Source: NAT127 sp034717695
GTDB taxonomy: Bacteria; Pseudomonadota; Gammaproteobacteria; Pseudomonadales; Porticoccaceae
Assembly: GCA_034717695.1 (NCBI GenBank)
Contig: JAYELS010000062.1
Location: 51,005 to 115,004 of the forward strand
Direction of reading: 5' to 3'
Length of the DNA: 64,000 bases
Below the pieces are notes generated by a model. That model searched no databases, had not been told where the DNA came from, and worked only from the letters and a program-made list of their open reading frames with translations. The position numbers and the translations under genes are program-made. Positions 1 to 7,885 of the stretch are shown here, one piece after another (the stretch's first letter is position 1; every line of letters begins with the position of its first letter).

Positions 1-1716
1 CAGCGGGTGGCGTACGCCGCCATCGATCCGGCCATGGCCCGGGAAGTCTTCATCCGCGGCGCCCTGGTGGCGGATCAGTACCGGGGCAAGGGGGCCTTCG
101 CGGGCCACAACCGCCAGCTGTTGAAGGAACTGGCGGAGCTGGAGGATCGCCTGCGGCGGGGGGACCTGGTGGTGGACGAAGGGGTGTTGTACAACTTCTA
201 CGACGAGCGGATACCGGGGGACATCGTCGGCCTCACCGCCTTCGAAGCCTGGCGCAAGCAGGCGGAGCGGGACAATCCCCGCCTGCTGTGGCTGGACCGG
301 GCGACCCTGGTGAGCGCCGCCGACATCCAGCAGGCGGAGAGCCAGTTCCCCAAGAGCCTCTCCTGGCAGGAGCGGGAGTACCGGCTGAGCTATCGCTTCG
401 AGCCGGGTCACCCCAACGACGGCCTCACCGTCCATATTCCCGCGCCGCTCATTCACGAAGTGCCGGCCCACCGCTTCGAGTGGCTGGTGCCGGGGATGCT
501 CAGGGACAAGTGCATCGCCCTGGTCAAGGGCCTGCCCAAGGCCCTGCGCAAGCAGTTCGTGCCGGTGCCCGATTACGTCGACAAGGCCCTCGCCACCCTG
601 GTGGCGGACAACAGGCCCCTCGGCCCCGCCCTCGGTGAGCAGCTCAGACGCCACACCGCCATCGCCGTTCCCCCTGACGCCTGGGACGAGGCCGGCCTCG
701 ACCCCTTCTACCGCATTACCTATCGCCTCGACGACGAGCGCGGCCAGTTGGTGGAACAGGGCAAGGACCTCGCCGTACTCAAGGACGCCCACCGGGAGAC
801 GGTGCGAACCGCCATCCGCGAGGGCACCGGCAGTGTCGAGGAGCAGCGGGGGCTGTCCCGCTGGAGCTTCGGGAAGCTGCCACAAAAGGCGCGGGTCAGG
901 CGCGGCAAGCTCGACATCGAAGTCTACCCGGCGCTGGTGGACGAGGGGGACAGCGTGGCCCTGCGGCTCTGGGACAACGCCGCCGAGGCCGCCACCGCCA
1001 GCCTCCACGGCATGGTGCGTCTGCTGGTGCTCAACCACCCCGAACCGGCCCGCTATCTGCGCAAGCAGTTGCTCAAGGGCCAGGAGCTGGCCATCGTCGC
1101 CGCGGGGATCGCCGATCATGCCGCCCTGCGGGAGGACATCATCCAGAGCGCATATCGGGCCGCCTGCCTCGACGGCCGGCCGCTGCCCGCCAGCGAGGCG
1201 GAGTTCAACGCCGCCCTCGCCGCGGGCAAGGCCCGCATCGTCGGGGAGGCGCAGCAGCGGGAGGCGGTGATCGTCGGCCTGTTGGAGCCCTTAAAGGCGG
1301 TGCGGGCGCTGCTCAAGCGTCACGGCGAGCGCTTCCCGGCGGGCTGCGACGATGTCCGCCGCCAGCTTGCGGATCTGCTGCGCCCCGGCTTTCTGTTCGA
1401 GACCAGCGGCGACTGGCTGCGCCAGTACCCCCGGTATCTGAAGGCGGCGGCGGCCCGCCTCGAAAAACTGCCGGGCTACCCCGACCGGGATGCGGAGATC
1501 ACCGCCGAGACCCGCCTGCTGCTGGAGGCCTGGGACAGGCTCGCGACAGCCCGCGCCGCCATGACCGCCGAGGGGCGGGCGGAGCTGGAGAAATGCCGCT
1601 TCATGGTGGAGGAGTACCGGGTGTCGAGTTTTGCCCAGGTGCTGAAAACCCTGATGCCGGTGTCGGTGAAGCGCATCGAGGCTCAGCTGGCACGGGTCAA
1701 ATCCCTGTTGCCATGA
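1..1716 (+). CDS. hrpA: ATP-dependent RNA helicase HrpA, C-terminal part (5' end outside window)
   Basis: The reading frame is open from the first base, so this is the 3' portion of a longer gene; about 571 residues are present and full-length HrpA is usually near 1300. The visible part is the DUF3418 C-terminal region that follows the DEAH helicase core, including the typical IDP-AREVFIRGALV stretch near the start and the LPKALRKQFVPVPD segment. The helicase motifs themselves lie upstream of the window. HrpA is a DEAH-box RNA helicase acting on mRNA and stalled ribosomes. The gene stops about 100 nt before the hvfA-like gene, and no clear terminator lies between them. Identity is confident from the C-terminal domain; nothing can be said about the missing N-terminus. 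Confidence 0.9.
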   Translation, partial: QRVAYAAIDPAMAREVFIRGALVADQYRGKGAFAGHNRQLLKELAELEDRLRRGDLVVDEGVLYNFYDERIPGDIVGLTAFEAWRKQAERDNPRLLWLDRATLVSAADIQQAESQFPKSLSWQEREYRLSYRFEPGHPNDGLTVHIPAPLIHEVPAHRFEWLVPGMLRDKCIALVKGLPKALRKQFVPVPDYVDKALATLVADNRPLGPALGEQLRRHTAIAVPPDAWDEAGLDPFYRITYRLDDERGQLVEQGKDLAVLKDAHRETVRTAIREGTGSVEEQRGLSRWSFGKLPQKARVRRGKLDIEVYPALVDEGDSVALRLWDNAAEAATASLHGMVRLLVLNHPEPARYLRKQLLKGQELAIVAAGIADHAALREDIIQSAYRAACLDGRPLPASEAEFNAALAAGKARIVGEAQQREAVIVGLLEPLKAVRALLKRHGERFPAGCDDVRRQLADLLRPGFLFETSGDWLRQYPRYLKAAAARLEKLPGYPDRDAEITAETRLLLEAWDRLATARAAMTAEGRAELEKCRFMVEEYRVSSFAQVLKTLMPVSVKRIEAQLARVKSLLP

Positions 1717-1816
1717 CACGCGACCCCCTCTAAAGTCCCCAGGCACCGGGTTGCCGCGGGCCTGCCAACCGCCCCGCGACCAACCCCACGCCAACCACCC
1801 ATACGAGGATCGATCC

Positions 1817-2164
1817 ATGGCTACCAAAACCTCCAAGTCCCTGAGCGCCGCCGGCGCGGCCCTGCTGGCCTGCGCTGCCCTGTCCCCCGCGGCCTTTGCC
1901 GCCGACAACCCCTTCCAGATGACCGAGCTGCCCGCCGGCTATCAGCTCGCCGATGCCCACGGCGGCAAGGATGGCGAGGGCAAATGCGGTGAAGGCAAGT
2001 GTGGCGAGGGCAAATGCGGTGAGGGCAAGCCCGCCGAAGGTAAATGCGGTGAGGGCAAGTGTGGCGAAGGCAAGTGTGGCGAGGAAGGTGACCCCGGCGC
2101 CAAGGCCGACAGCGAGGGCAAATGCGGCGAGGGCAAGTGCGGCGCCATGGATGACGCCGAGTAA
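1817..2164 (+). CDS. hvfA: HvfA-type secreted precursor with eight EGKCG repeats (predicted oxazolone/thioamide copper-binding RiPP)
   Basis: A 115-residue protein starting at ATG 1817, preceded by an AGG ribosome site at about 1806. Residues 1-28 look like a Sec signal peptide (cleavage near AFA|AD). Residues 31-48 hold the family's NPF-MTELPAGYQLA leader-like segment. The rest is a Gly/Lys/Glu/Cys-rich tail with EGKCG at residues 54, 59, 64, 74, 79, 84, 100 and 105, plus one degenerate EGKPA at 69. EGKCG is the motif that HvfB enzymes convert into copper-binding oxazolone/thioamide pairs in the Haemophilus HvfA family. The two enzymes needed follow directly downstream. The modification and copper role are inferred from the family. 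A plain metallothionein is the alternative but does not explain the neighbours. Confidence 0.88.
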   Translation: MATKTSKSLSAAGAALLACAALSPAAFAADNPFQMTELPAGYQLADAHGGKDGEGKCGEGKCGEGKCGEGKPAEGKCGEGKCGEGKCGEEGDPGAKADSEGKCGEGKCGAMDDAE

Positions 2165-2181
2165 TCGGGCCTGACGCCACC

Positions 2182-3030
2182 GTGCCTTTTCACCAGACGC
2201 CTCCTGTGGCGGGCGCGGGGCTCGGTCTGCGGCGGTCCCTGTTGGGGCCGCTGCGGGATCTCCCCCCCGGCGCGGTGGATTTTCTCGAGGTGGCGCCGGA
2301 AAACTGGATCGGCCTCGGCGGCCGCCTGGGGCGTGCCTTTAGGGCCTACACGGAACGCTATCCCTTCGTCTGCCACGGCCTGTCCCTTTCCATCGGCTCG
2401 TCCGACGCGCTCGACTGGCGATTGCTGGCGGCGATTCGCGACTTCCTCGCCACCCACGGTATCCGCTGCTACTCCGAGCATCTGAGCTACTGCAGCGACC
2501 AGGGGCACCTCTACGACCTGCTGCCCATCCCCTTCACCGAGGAGGCATTGCGCCATACCGCCGAACGGGTGCGCCAGGTGCAGGATTTTCTCGGTCAGCG
2601 CATCGCCCTGGAAAACGTCTCCTACTACGGGGCGCCATCCGCGGAGCTCCGCGAGATCGAATTTATCACCGGGGTGCTGGAGGAGGCGGACTGCCTGCTG
2701 CTGCTCGATGTCAACAATATCCATGTCAACGCCATCAACCACGGCTACGACGCCGAGGCCTTTCTCGACGCCCTCCCGGGGGAACGGATCGCCTACATCC
2801 ACGTGGCGGGCCATCGCGTCGAGGCGGCGGATCTGCTGGTGGATACCCACGGCAGTCCCGTCGTCGATCCGGTCTGGCGTCTGCTGGCCCGGGCCCACGC
2901 CCGCTTCGGCCCGCTGCCCACCCTGCTGGAGCGGGATTTCAACATTCCACCGGTGCCGGAGCTGCTCGGGGAAGTGGCGCGTATCCGCGCCTCCCAGGCC
3001 CCCGCCGGCGCCAATGGGGGCAGCCCATGA
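2182..3030 (+). CDS. hvfB: HvfB, DUF692 multinuclear iron oxidase (MNIO) that modifies Cys in HvfA
   Basis: A 282-residue DUF692 TIM-barrel protein. MNIO enzymes use a two- or three-iron centre and oxygen to convert Cys residues of a precursor peptide. Expected ligand positions are visible: His65 (CHGLSLS), His100 (SEHLSY), Glu144-Asn145 (ENVSYY), Asp176 to His181 (LDVNNIH), His207 and His211 (IHVAGH), Asp221 and His223 (DTHGSPV), and a late Glu in ERDFNIP. The GTG start at 2182 lies 17 nt after the hvfA stop, and the reading frame overlaps hvfC by 4 nt (ATGA), so the three genes are translationally linked. Substrate and product are assigned from the adjacent EGKCG precursor, not from the enzyme sequence alone. 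Confidence 0.9.
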   Translation: MPFHQTPPVAGAGLGLRRSLLGPLRDLPPGAVDFLEVAPENWIGLGGRLGRAFRAYTERYPFVCHGLSLSIGSSDALDWRLLAAIRDFLATHGIRCYSEHLSYCSDQGHLYDLLPIPFTEEALRHTAERVRQVQDFLGQRIALENVSYYGAPSAELREIEFITGVLEEADCLLLLDVNNIHVNAINHGYDAEAFLDALPGERIAYIHVAGHRVEAADLLVDTHGSPVVDPVWRLLARAHARFGPLPTLLERDFNIPPVPELLGEVARIRASQAPAGANGGSP

Positions 3031-3767
3031 GCGGGGAATTTCGCCAGATTCAACGGCGCTTCGCCGCCCATCTGCGCAATCCGGACGGCGCCCCGGCGCC
3101 GGCGGGTATCGAACCGCGGCGCCTCGCCATCTACCGCGAGCTGATCTACAACAACGTCGAGTCCTTTCTCGCCAACGGTTTTCCCGTGCTCCGGGCCATC
3201 AGCCCGGACGACCACTGGCACGGCATGGTCGGGGATTTCCTCCGCGTTCACCGCTGCGAGAGCCCCTATTTCCTCGACATTGGCCGGGAATTCCTCGCCT
3301 ACCTGGACGGGGAGCGGGGGGACGTGGCAGCGGATCCGCCCTTTCTTCGCGAGCTGGCCCACTACGAGTGGGTGGAGCTCGAGCTCGACATCGCCAGCGC
3401 CGAAGTGGCCGAGCCCGGGGAATTCGATCCCCTGACAACCCGCCTGCGCCTGTCGCCCCTGGCCCGCAACCTGGTCTACCGCTACCCCGTCCACCGCATC
3501 GGTCCCGCTTACCAGCCGCCATCGGCGCCGCCGAGACCCACCTGCCTGCTGGTCCACCGCGACCGGTCGGATCGGGTCAGGTTCATGGAGGTCAATGCCC
3601 CAACCGCCCGGCTGGTGGAACTGCTGGACGGTGGGGAGCGCAGCGGCGGGCAGGCGCTGGCGGCACTCGCCGCTGAACTGGGCGAGCCTACCGGGGCGTC
3701 GTTGGCGACATTTGGCACCACGCTCCTTGCGGATCTGGTGGCCCGCGCTATCCTCCTGCCGGCCTGA
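3027..3767 (+). CDS. hvfC: HvfC, DUF2063 partner protein of the MNIO enzyme
   Basis: A 246-residue protein with an N-terminal DUF2063 domain (about residues 5-95: FRQIQRRFAAHLR, RLAIYRELIYNNVESFLANGFPVL). A second, less conserved region follows. Such proteins form a complex with the DUF692 enzyme and help it bind the precursor leader. Its start overlaps hvfB by the ATGA arrangement. No hvfD (DoxX-like membrane protein) gene follows. Instead there is a 134-nt gap with a Pho-type regulatory region for the next gene, so the operon appears to be the minimal ABC version. A T-rich stretch just after the stop (GAGGTTTTTTCACC) has no strong hairpin. Confidence 0.88.
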   Translation: MSGEFRQIQRRFAAHLRNPDGAPAPAGIEPRRLAIYRELIYNNVESFLANGFPVLRAISPDDHWHGMVGDFLRVHRCESPYFLDIGREFLAYLDGERGDVAADPPFLRELAHYEWVELELDIASAEVAEPGEFDPLTTRLRLSPLARNLVYRYPVHRIGPAYQPPSAPPRPTCLLVHRDRSDRVRFMEVNAPTARLVELLDGGERSGGQALAALAAELGEPTGASLATFGTTLLADLVARAILLPA

Positions 3768-3784
3768 GGCGAGGTTTTTTCACC

Positions 3785-3829
3785 CTGTCAGTCGCCTGTC
3801 ATTTAACTGACATATTTATTTCATCTAAT
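3785..3829 (+). promoter_or_regulatory. Three tandem PhoB-type half-sites with a -10 element, upstream of the porin gene
   Basis: CTGTCAG (3785), CTGTCAT (3796) and CTGACAT (3807) are spaced exactly 11 bp apart, with 4-nt linkers TCGC and TTAA. This is the arrangement of a Pho box (CTGTCAT-N4-CTGTCAT). A -10-like TCTAAT sits at 3824-3829, about 10 bp after the last repeat, and no -35 is visible, as expected for a PhoB-activated promoter. It fits the phosphate-porin family of the gene that follows. Confidence 0.75.
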
Positions 3830-3901
3830 GGTCACCGTTCCAACACAAAACCGTCACCCAGGGCCTGGGGGACGTCGACCATTACCCGAGGAGAATGCCC
3901 C

Positions 3902-5098
3902 ATGAAGCAAACCGCCATTGCCCTTGCAATCGCTTCCCTGTCCACCCTGACGGCCACCGCCGGCACCGTCACCAGCGACGGCGCAGACATCGTGATCAAG
4001 ACCAACGGCGGCTTCGAGGCCAAGACCACCGACGGGCTCTATTCCTTCAAGGTCGGCGGTCGCATCCAGGCGGATTACAACGACTACGACGGCGTGATCA
4101 ACGCCGTGCCGGGAGAGAGCGGCAGCGATGCGTTCTTCCGCCGCGCGCGCCTCGAGGTGAAGGGCCACGCCAAGGACTGGGGCTACCTGATGTCCTACAA
4201 CCTCACCAGCGGCGGCTCCATCGACCAGTTGCACACCACCTACACCGGCTGGGGAAAGCTGGCGAATCTCACCGTTGGCCAGCAGAAGGAAAACTTTGGC
4301 CTCGATGATACCGGCAGCTCCAACTGGACCACTGCCATCGAACGGGCACTGCCCGCCAATGCCTTCGATGCCGGCAATAACCTCGGCATCAAGCTCCACG
4401 GCGCCAACGATCTGCTGAGCTACAGCGTCGGCGCCTTCAAGACCGGTATCGATTCCGACAACGACCTCGACTCCGCCCTCACCGGCCGCTTCGTGGTGCG
4501 CCCATACCTGGACGGCGGCAATGTGGTGCATCTGGGTATCGGTGCCACCCGCCGCGACGGCGTCGCCGCCGATTACAATTCCCGGCTCGGTGCCCGGGGC
4601 GGCGAGGATGGTACCGGCGCGGGCCGCGTCCGGGCGCGCATCGCCAACACCCTCGGGGACCGCGAGGACTACAACCTGGAGGCCGCCGCCAACCTCGGGC
4701 CTTTCCATGTGATGGCGGAATACTTCGACGGCGAGATCGATGTGGATGGCGTCGGCGCCACCATCGAGGCGGACGGCTATTACCTCCAGGCCGGCTGGGT
4801 ACTTACCGGGGAGAGCCGCGGCTACAAGACCGATATCGCCGCGTTCGACGGCGTCAAGCCCGCCAGCGCCGGCGGCGCCTGGGAGTTGTTCGCCCGGTTC
4901 GATGCACTCGACGTCGCCAACCCCGCGCCCATCAGCGTGGCGGGGGAGAAGGCCGACAGCATCACCCTCGGCGTGAACTGGTACCTCAACTCCCTGGTCA
5001 AGGTGTCCTTGAACTATGTGGATGTGGGCACCGACCGGGCCATCGGTGGCGAGGACGAGGGCGACGCCCTGCTGGCGCGCCTGCAGGTCGCCTTCTGA
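3902..5098 (+). CDS. Phosphate-selective porin (OprO/OprP family)
   Basis: A 398-residue outer-membrane porin. Residues 1-20 form a signal peptide ending near TATA. The mature protein opens with the family's YSFKVGGRIQADYNDYDG strand, followed by FFRRARLEVKGHAKDWGYLMSYN and the LTVGQQKENFGLDD segment, and ends in a terminal Phe (LQVAF) as trimeric porins do. OprP/OprO porins carry phosphate or polyphosphate across the outer membrane under phosphate limitation. The ATG at 3902 has GAGGAG about 8 nt upstream. The tandem PhoB-like repeats upstream support a phosphate role. Substrate is inferred, since some members of this fold carry other oxyanions. A strong terminator follows. Confidence 0.85.
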   Translation: MKQTAIALAIASLSTLTATAGTVTSDGADIVIKTNGGFEAKTTDGLYSFKVGGRIQADYNDYDGVINAVPGESGSDAFFRRARLEVKGHAKDWGYLMSYNLTSGGSIDQLHTTYTGWGKLANLTVGQQKENFGLDDTGSSNWTTAIERALPANAFDAGNNLGIKLHGANDLLSYSVGAFKTGIDSDNDLDSALTGRFVVRPYLDGGNVVHLGIGATRRDGVAADYNSRLGARGGEDGTGAGRVRARIANTLGDREDYNLEAAANLGPFHVMAEYFDGEIDVDGVGATIEADGYYLQAGWVLTGESRGYKTDIAAFDGVKPASAGGAWELFARFDALDVANPAPISVAGEKADSITLGVNWYLNSLVKVSLNYVDVGTDRAIGGEDEGDALLARLQVAF

Positions 5099-5123
5099 CC
5101 AACACCCCGGCGCCACACCTGGA

Positions 5124-5147
5124 CCCCGCCTGATGGCGGGGTTTTTC
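5124..5147 (+). terminator. Rho-independent terminator after the porin gene
   Basis: CCCCGCC, loop TGAT, GGCGGGG, then TTTTT. It ends the single-gene porin transcript 26 nt after the stop codon. The following 5148-5343 stretch carries a TAGAAT hexamer at 5309-5314 that could be the mlaA -10, but no matching -35 is evident. Confidence 0.85.
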
Positions 5148-5343
5148 GTTGTGGCACCGGCCCCGAGGGGTCGCTGTTCGCCCCCGGAGGGATTCACGGG
5201 GTATACTCCCTTGACGTCGAACGCCACGGGGTTTTGAAGGGTTGTTTGGAGTGCGCCAGCGGTCCCTGATCCGGGCCTGGCACTATATCTTCCCGGTGCG
5301 TGGTTCGTTAGAATGGCCGCCGTTGCAGGGGACCGGGCTGGAC

Positions 5344-6099
5344 ATGATGAAATCACTGACATCGTTGCGCAAGGCCGCGGCCGTGATGGCGGTTCTCGCC
5401 TGCCCGCTGCTGGCGGAGGCCGAGGGCTCCGATGAGGATCCCCTCGAAGGGTTCAACCGCGCGGTATTCGCCTTCAACGATGTCGCCGACAGCTACCTGA
5501 TCAGCCCCGTGGCCCGCGGCTACCGGGCGGTGACCCCGGATCCGGTGGAGCAGTCCGTGTACCGTATCTTCGTCAATGCCAGCGAGGTCAACAGCGCCTT
5601 CAACAGCCTGCTGCAGGCGAAGCTCGGCAAGGCGGCGCGCCACTCGGGCCGCTTCCTGATCAACACCACCCTGGGGATTGGCGGGCTCATCGACGTGGCC
5701 GACCCCATGGGCATTCCCCGGGGCGAGCCCGAGGATTTCGGCCAGACCCTCGGGGTCTGGGGCGTGGGCTCCGGGCCCTATCTGGTACTGCCGCTGCTCG
5801 GCCCGAGCACCCTGCGGGACACGCCGACCCGCTATGTCGACAGTTTTCTCGAACCCGTCAATTACATCGAGCACGTGCCCACCCGCAATACCGTCCACGG
5901 CGTCGACCTGCTGTCGACCCGCGCCGAACTGCTCAAGGCCGACAAGCTCATCAGTGGCGACAAGTATGTGTTCACCCGCGAGGTCTACCTCCAGCGCCGC
6001 GCCTACCTGATCAGCGACGGCGTCTTCGAGGATGACTTTGGCGATGACGACTACGGGGATTTCGACGGGCAGGATTTCGACAGTGAGTATGCCGACTGA
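5344..6099 (+). CDS. mlaA: MlaA (VacJ) outer-membrane lipoprotein of the phospholipid-retention pathway
   Basis: A 251-residue protein. The start at ATG 5344 gives a classical lipoprotein signal, VLAC with the lipidated Cys at residue 20; an in-frame upstream extension lacks any signal. The VacJ domain follows: DPLEGFNRAVFAFND, then GRFLINTTLGIGGLIDVADPMGIP and FGQTLGVWGVGSGPYLVLPLLGPSTLRD. MlaA removes misplaced phospholipids from the outer leaflet and passes them to MlaC. The C-terminus is unusually acidic (DDFGDDDYGDFDGQDFD). The other mla genes are not here, which is normal. As in pseudomonads, a PP2C regulator and a STAS protein lie close downstream. Confidence 0.92.
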   Translation: MMKSLTSLRKAAAVMAVLACPLLAEAEGSDEDPLEGFNRAVFAFNDVADSYLISPVARGYRAVTPDPVEQSVYRIFVNASEVNSAFNSLLQAKLGKAARHSGRFLINTTLGIGGLIDVADPMGIPRGEPEDFGQTLGVWGVGSGPYLVLPLLGPSTLRDTPTRYVDSFLEPVNYIEHVPTRNTVHGVDLLSTRAELLKADKLISGDKYVFTREVYLQRRAYLISDGVFEDDFGDDDYGDFDGQDFDSEYAD

Positions 6100-6174
6100 T
6101 GATCCTCCCCGCCCGGTTCTCGCCTCCCCCAGAACGCGCACCCCGCCGGGAAGCCGCTGCCGCCGGATGACGCC

Positions 6175-7386
6175 GTGACCACGCCCGCCAAGCGCATTCT
6201 GCTGATCCTTCCGGAGGTTGCCCTGGCACATCGCCTGCGAGGATTGCTGGTGGCCGAGGGCTGGGAAGTGGATGAACGCTCGGTCATGGAGGCGTTTCCC
6301 CTGCCCACTTGCGCCAGCTACCAGGTGGTGGTGATCGCCTCGGGGCTCGGGGGAGTGGGGGAGGTCGGCGCACTATTGGCCCAGTGCCCGGAATACAACG
6401 CGGCCCTGATCCTGCCCATCCTCCGGGCCACCTCCGCCTCCGCCGCGGATGTGGTCGGCCTGATCCGCAGCGGCGTGGTGGACGTGTTGCTCGATCCGTT
6501 CAGCGACCACGAGTTCGTCGAGACCGTGAACCGGGTGGCCGGCCACAAGAATCTCTATCTCGAGAACCTCGCCTACAGCGAGGAGCTGGAAAAGACCAAC
6601 CGGGAACTCAAGGAAAGTCTCAACATCCTCAAGATGGACCAGATCGCCGGTCGCCAGGTGCAGAAGAGCCTGCTGCCGGTGTCCCCCCTGGTGCACGGTG
6701 AGTACCGGGTGGCCCACCGCATCAATCCCTCCCTGTACCTGAGTGGGGATTTCGTCGGCTACAACGTGGTGCTCGATCGCTTCCTGATTTTCTACCTGGC
6801 GGATGTGTCCGGCCACGGCGCCTCGTCGGCGTTTGTCACCATCCTGCTGCGCTTCATTCTCAAGCGGATTCTGCGCAAGCACACCTACGAAAACGACGTC
6901 ACCGCGCTGCTGCGGGCCCCCGAGGGCTTCATGGAGCATCTCAACCGGCAGATCATCGCCGCCGGGCTCGAAAAGCACCTCACCATGTTCGCCGGGTCCA
7001 TCAACCTCGATACCCATATCCTGCGCTATTCCGTCGCCGCCCAGATGCCCATGCCGGTGTTCGTGGCGGATGGCGACGCCCGCTTCCTGCCCGGCAAGGG
7101 CAAGCCCATCGGCCTGTTCGAGCACGCCCAGTGGGAGGTGGAGGAGATCGCCCTGCCGGACAACTTTGCCCTCTACATGGCATCGGACGGTCTTCTCGAG
7201 ACCTTGCCGGGCAAAACCCTGGAGGCCCGGGAGGACTATCTGCTCAAGGCCGCCGCCGAGGCGGGGGATGATCACGAGGTCCTCTGCGAACGGCTGGGTT
7301 TCAATGACAATGCCGAAACCGCCGACGACATGTCGCTGCTCAGCGTGCTGCGCCGCCGAACTCGGGGAGGAGGGCCCCGTGAGTAG
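6175..7386 (+). CDS. Degenerate receiver plus PP2C (SpoIIE-type) serine phosphatase
   Basis: A 403-residue protein with a receiver-like fold (about 6-120), a short coiled coil (about 126-158) and a SpoIIE/RsbU-type PP2C phosphatase domain (about 165-395). Phosphatase metal motifs are present: SGDF (191), ADVSGHG (209-215), YMASDGLLE and TADDMSLLSV. The receiver lacks its usual residues: the acidic pocket reads LPE at 12-14, the phospho-acceptor position falls in VIASGLG (no Asp), and the conserved Lys-Pro is DPF at 107-109. It is therefore probably not activated by phosphotransfer. Members of this class dephosphorylate a STAS anti-anti-sigma factor, and such a gene overlaps its 3' end by 8 nt. 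The GTG start is chosen because it precedes the receiver strand directly. Confidence 0.82.
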   Translation: MTTPAKRILLILPEVALAHRLRGLLVAEGWEVDERSVMEAFPLPTCASYQVVVIASGLGGVGEVGALLAQCPEYNAALILPILRATSASAADVVGLIRSGVVDVLLDPFSDHEFVETVNRVAGHKNLYLENLAYSEELEKTNRELKESLNILKMDQIAGRQVQKSLLPVSPLVHGEYRVAHRINPSLYLSGDFVGYNVVLDRFLIFYLADVSGHGASSAFVTILLRFILKRILRKHTYENDVTALLRAPEGFMEHLNRQIIAAGLEKHLTMFAGSINLDTHILRYSVAAQMPMPVFVADGDARFLPGKGKPIGLFEHAQWEVEEIALPDNFALYMASDGLLETLPGKTLEAREDYLLKAAAEAGDDHEVLCERLGFNDNAETADDMSLLSVLRRRTRGGGPRE

Positions 7387-7882
7387 CGGCAAGATTCTGG
7401 TGGCCCAGCAGGAGGGCGTCTACCTGCTCAAACTGACCGGGGATGTGCGGGTGACCCTGTGCGCCTCCATCAACGACTACATCGAAAAGATCTTCAGCGG
7501 CCCCCCGGCAACGGCTGTCTACGTCGACCTGCTGGAAGCCGAAGGCGTGGACAGCACCACCCTGGGGTTGCTGGCCAAACTGGCCGTACATTGCATCGAT
7601 GTGCTCGGCATCAAGGCCGGGCTGCTGTGCGTCAACCGCAATATCCTCAGGATCCTCGAATCCATGGAGCTCGACGAGCTCTTCGTTCTGCTGGGCATGC
7701 CCGCCAGCCCGGAACTGCCGCTGCGGGACATTACCCCGAATACCGGGGATGAGCCCGATCATGAACTGGTGCGCCGCCAGGTGCTGGAAGCCCACAAGCT
7801 GCTGGTCACCCTCAATCCTCGGCTGCTCGGGGATTTTGTCGACCTCATCAACTGCCTGGAAGGTGACGGCGCCGAGCGCTGA
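7379..7882 (+). CDS. STAS-domain anti-sigma factor antagonist
   Basis: A 167-residue protein with one STAS domain (about 5-105) and an extra C-terminal helical tail rich in HELVRRQVLEAHKLL. Ser59 in GVDSTTLG is at the position normally phosphorylated by an anti-sigma kinase. The GTG start at 7379 overlaps the phosphatase gene by 8 nt and is preceded by GGGGAGGAGG. The pair therefore forms a partner-switching module in which the phosphatase would reactivate this protein; the resemblance is to the PA2798/PA2797-type pair next to vacJ in Pseudomonas. The kinase and the sigma or anti-sigma target are not encoded in the window. Confidence 0.8.
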   Translation: MSSGKILVAQQEGVYLLKLTGDVRVTLCASINDYIEKIFSGPPATAVYVDLLEAEGVDSTTLGLLAKLAVHCIDVLGIKAGLLCVNRNILRILESMELDELFVLLGMPASPELPLRDITPNTGDEPDHELVRRQVLEAHKLLVTLNPRLLGDFVDLINCLEGDGAER

Positions 7883-7885
7883 GCC

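Noticed and set aside
1817..2164. Cys-rich protein as an ordinary metallothionein
   Set aside because: It has a signal peptide, regular EGKCG units and adjacent DUF692 and DUF2063 genes, all expected for a modified HvfA-type precursor and not for a cytosolic metallothionein.
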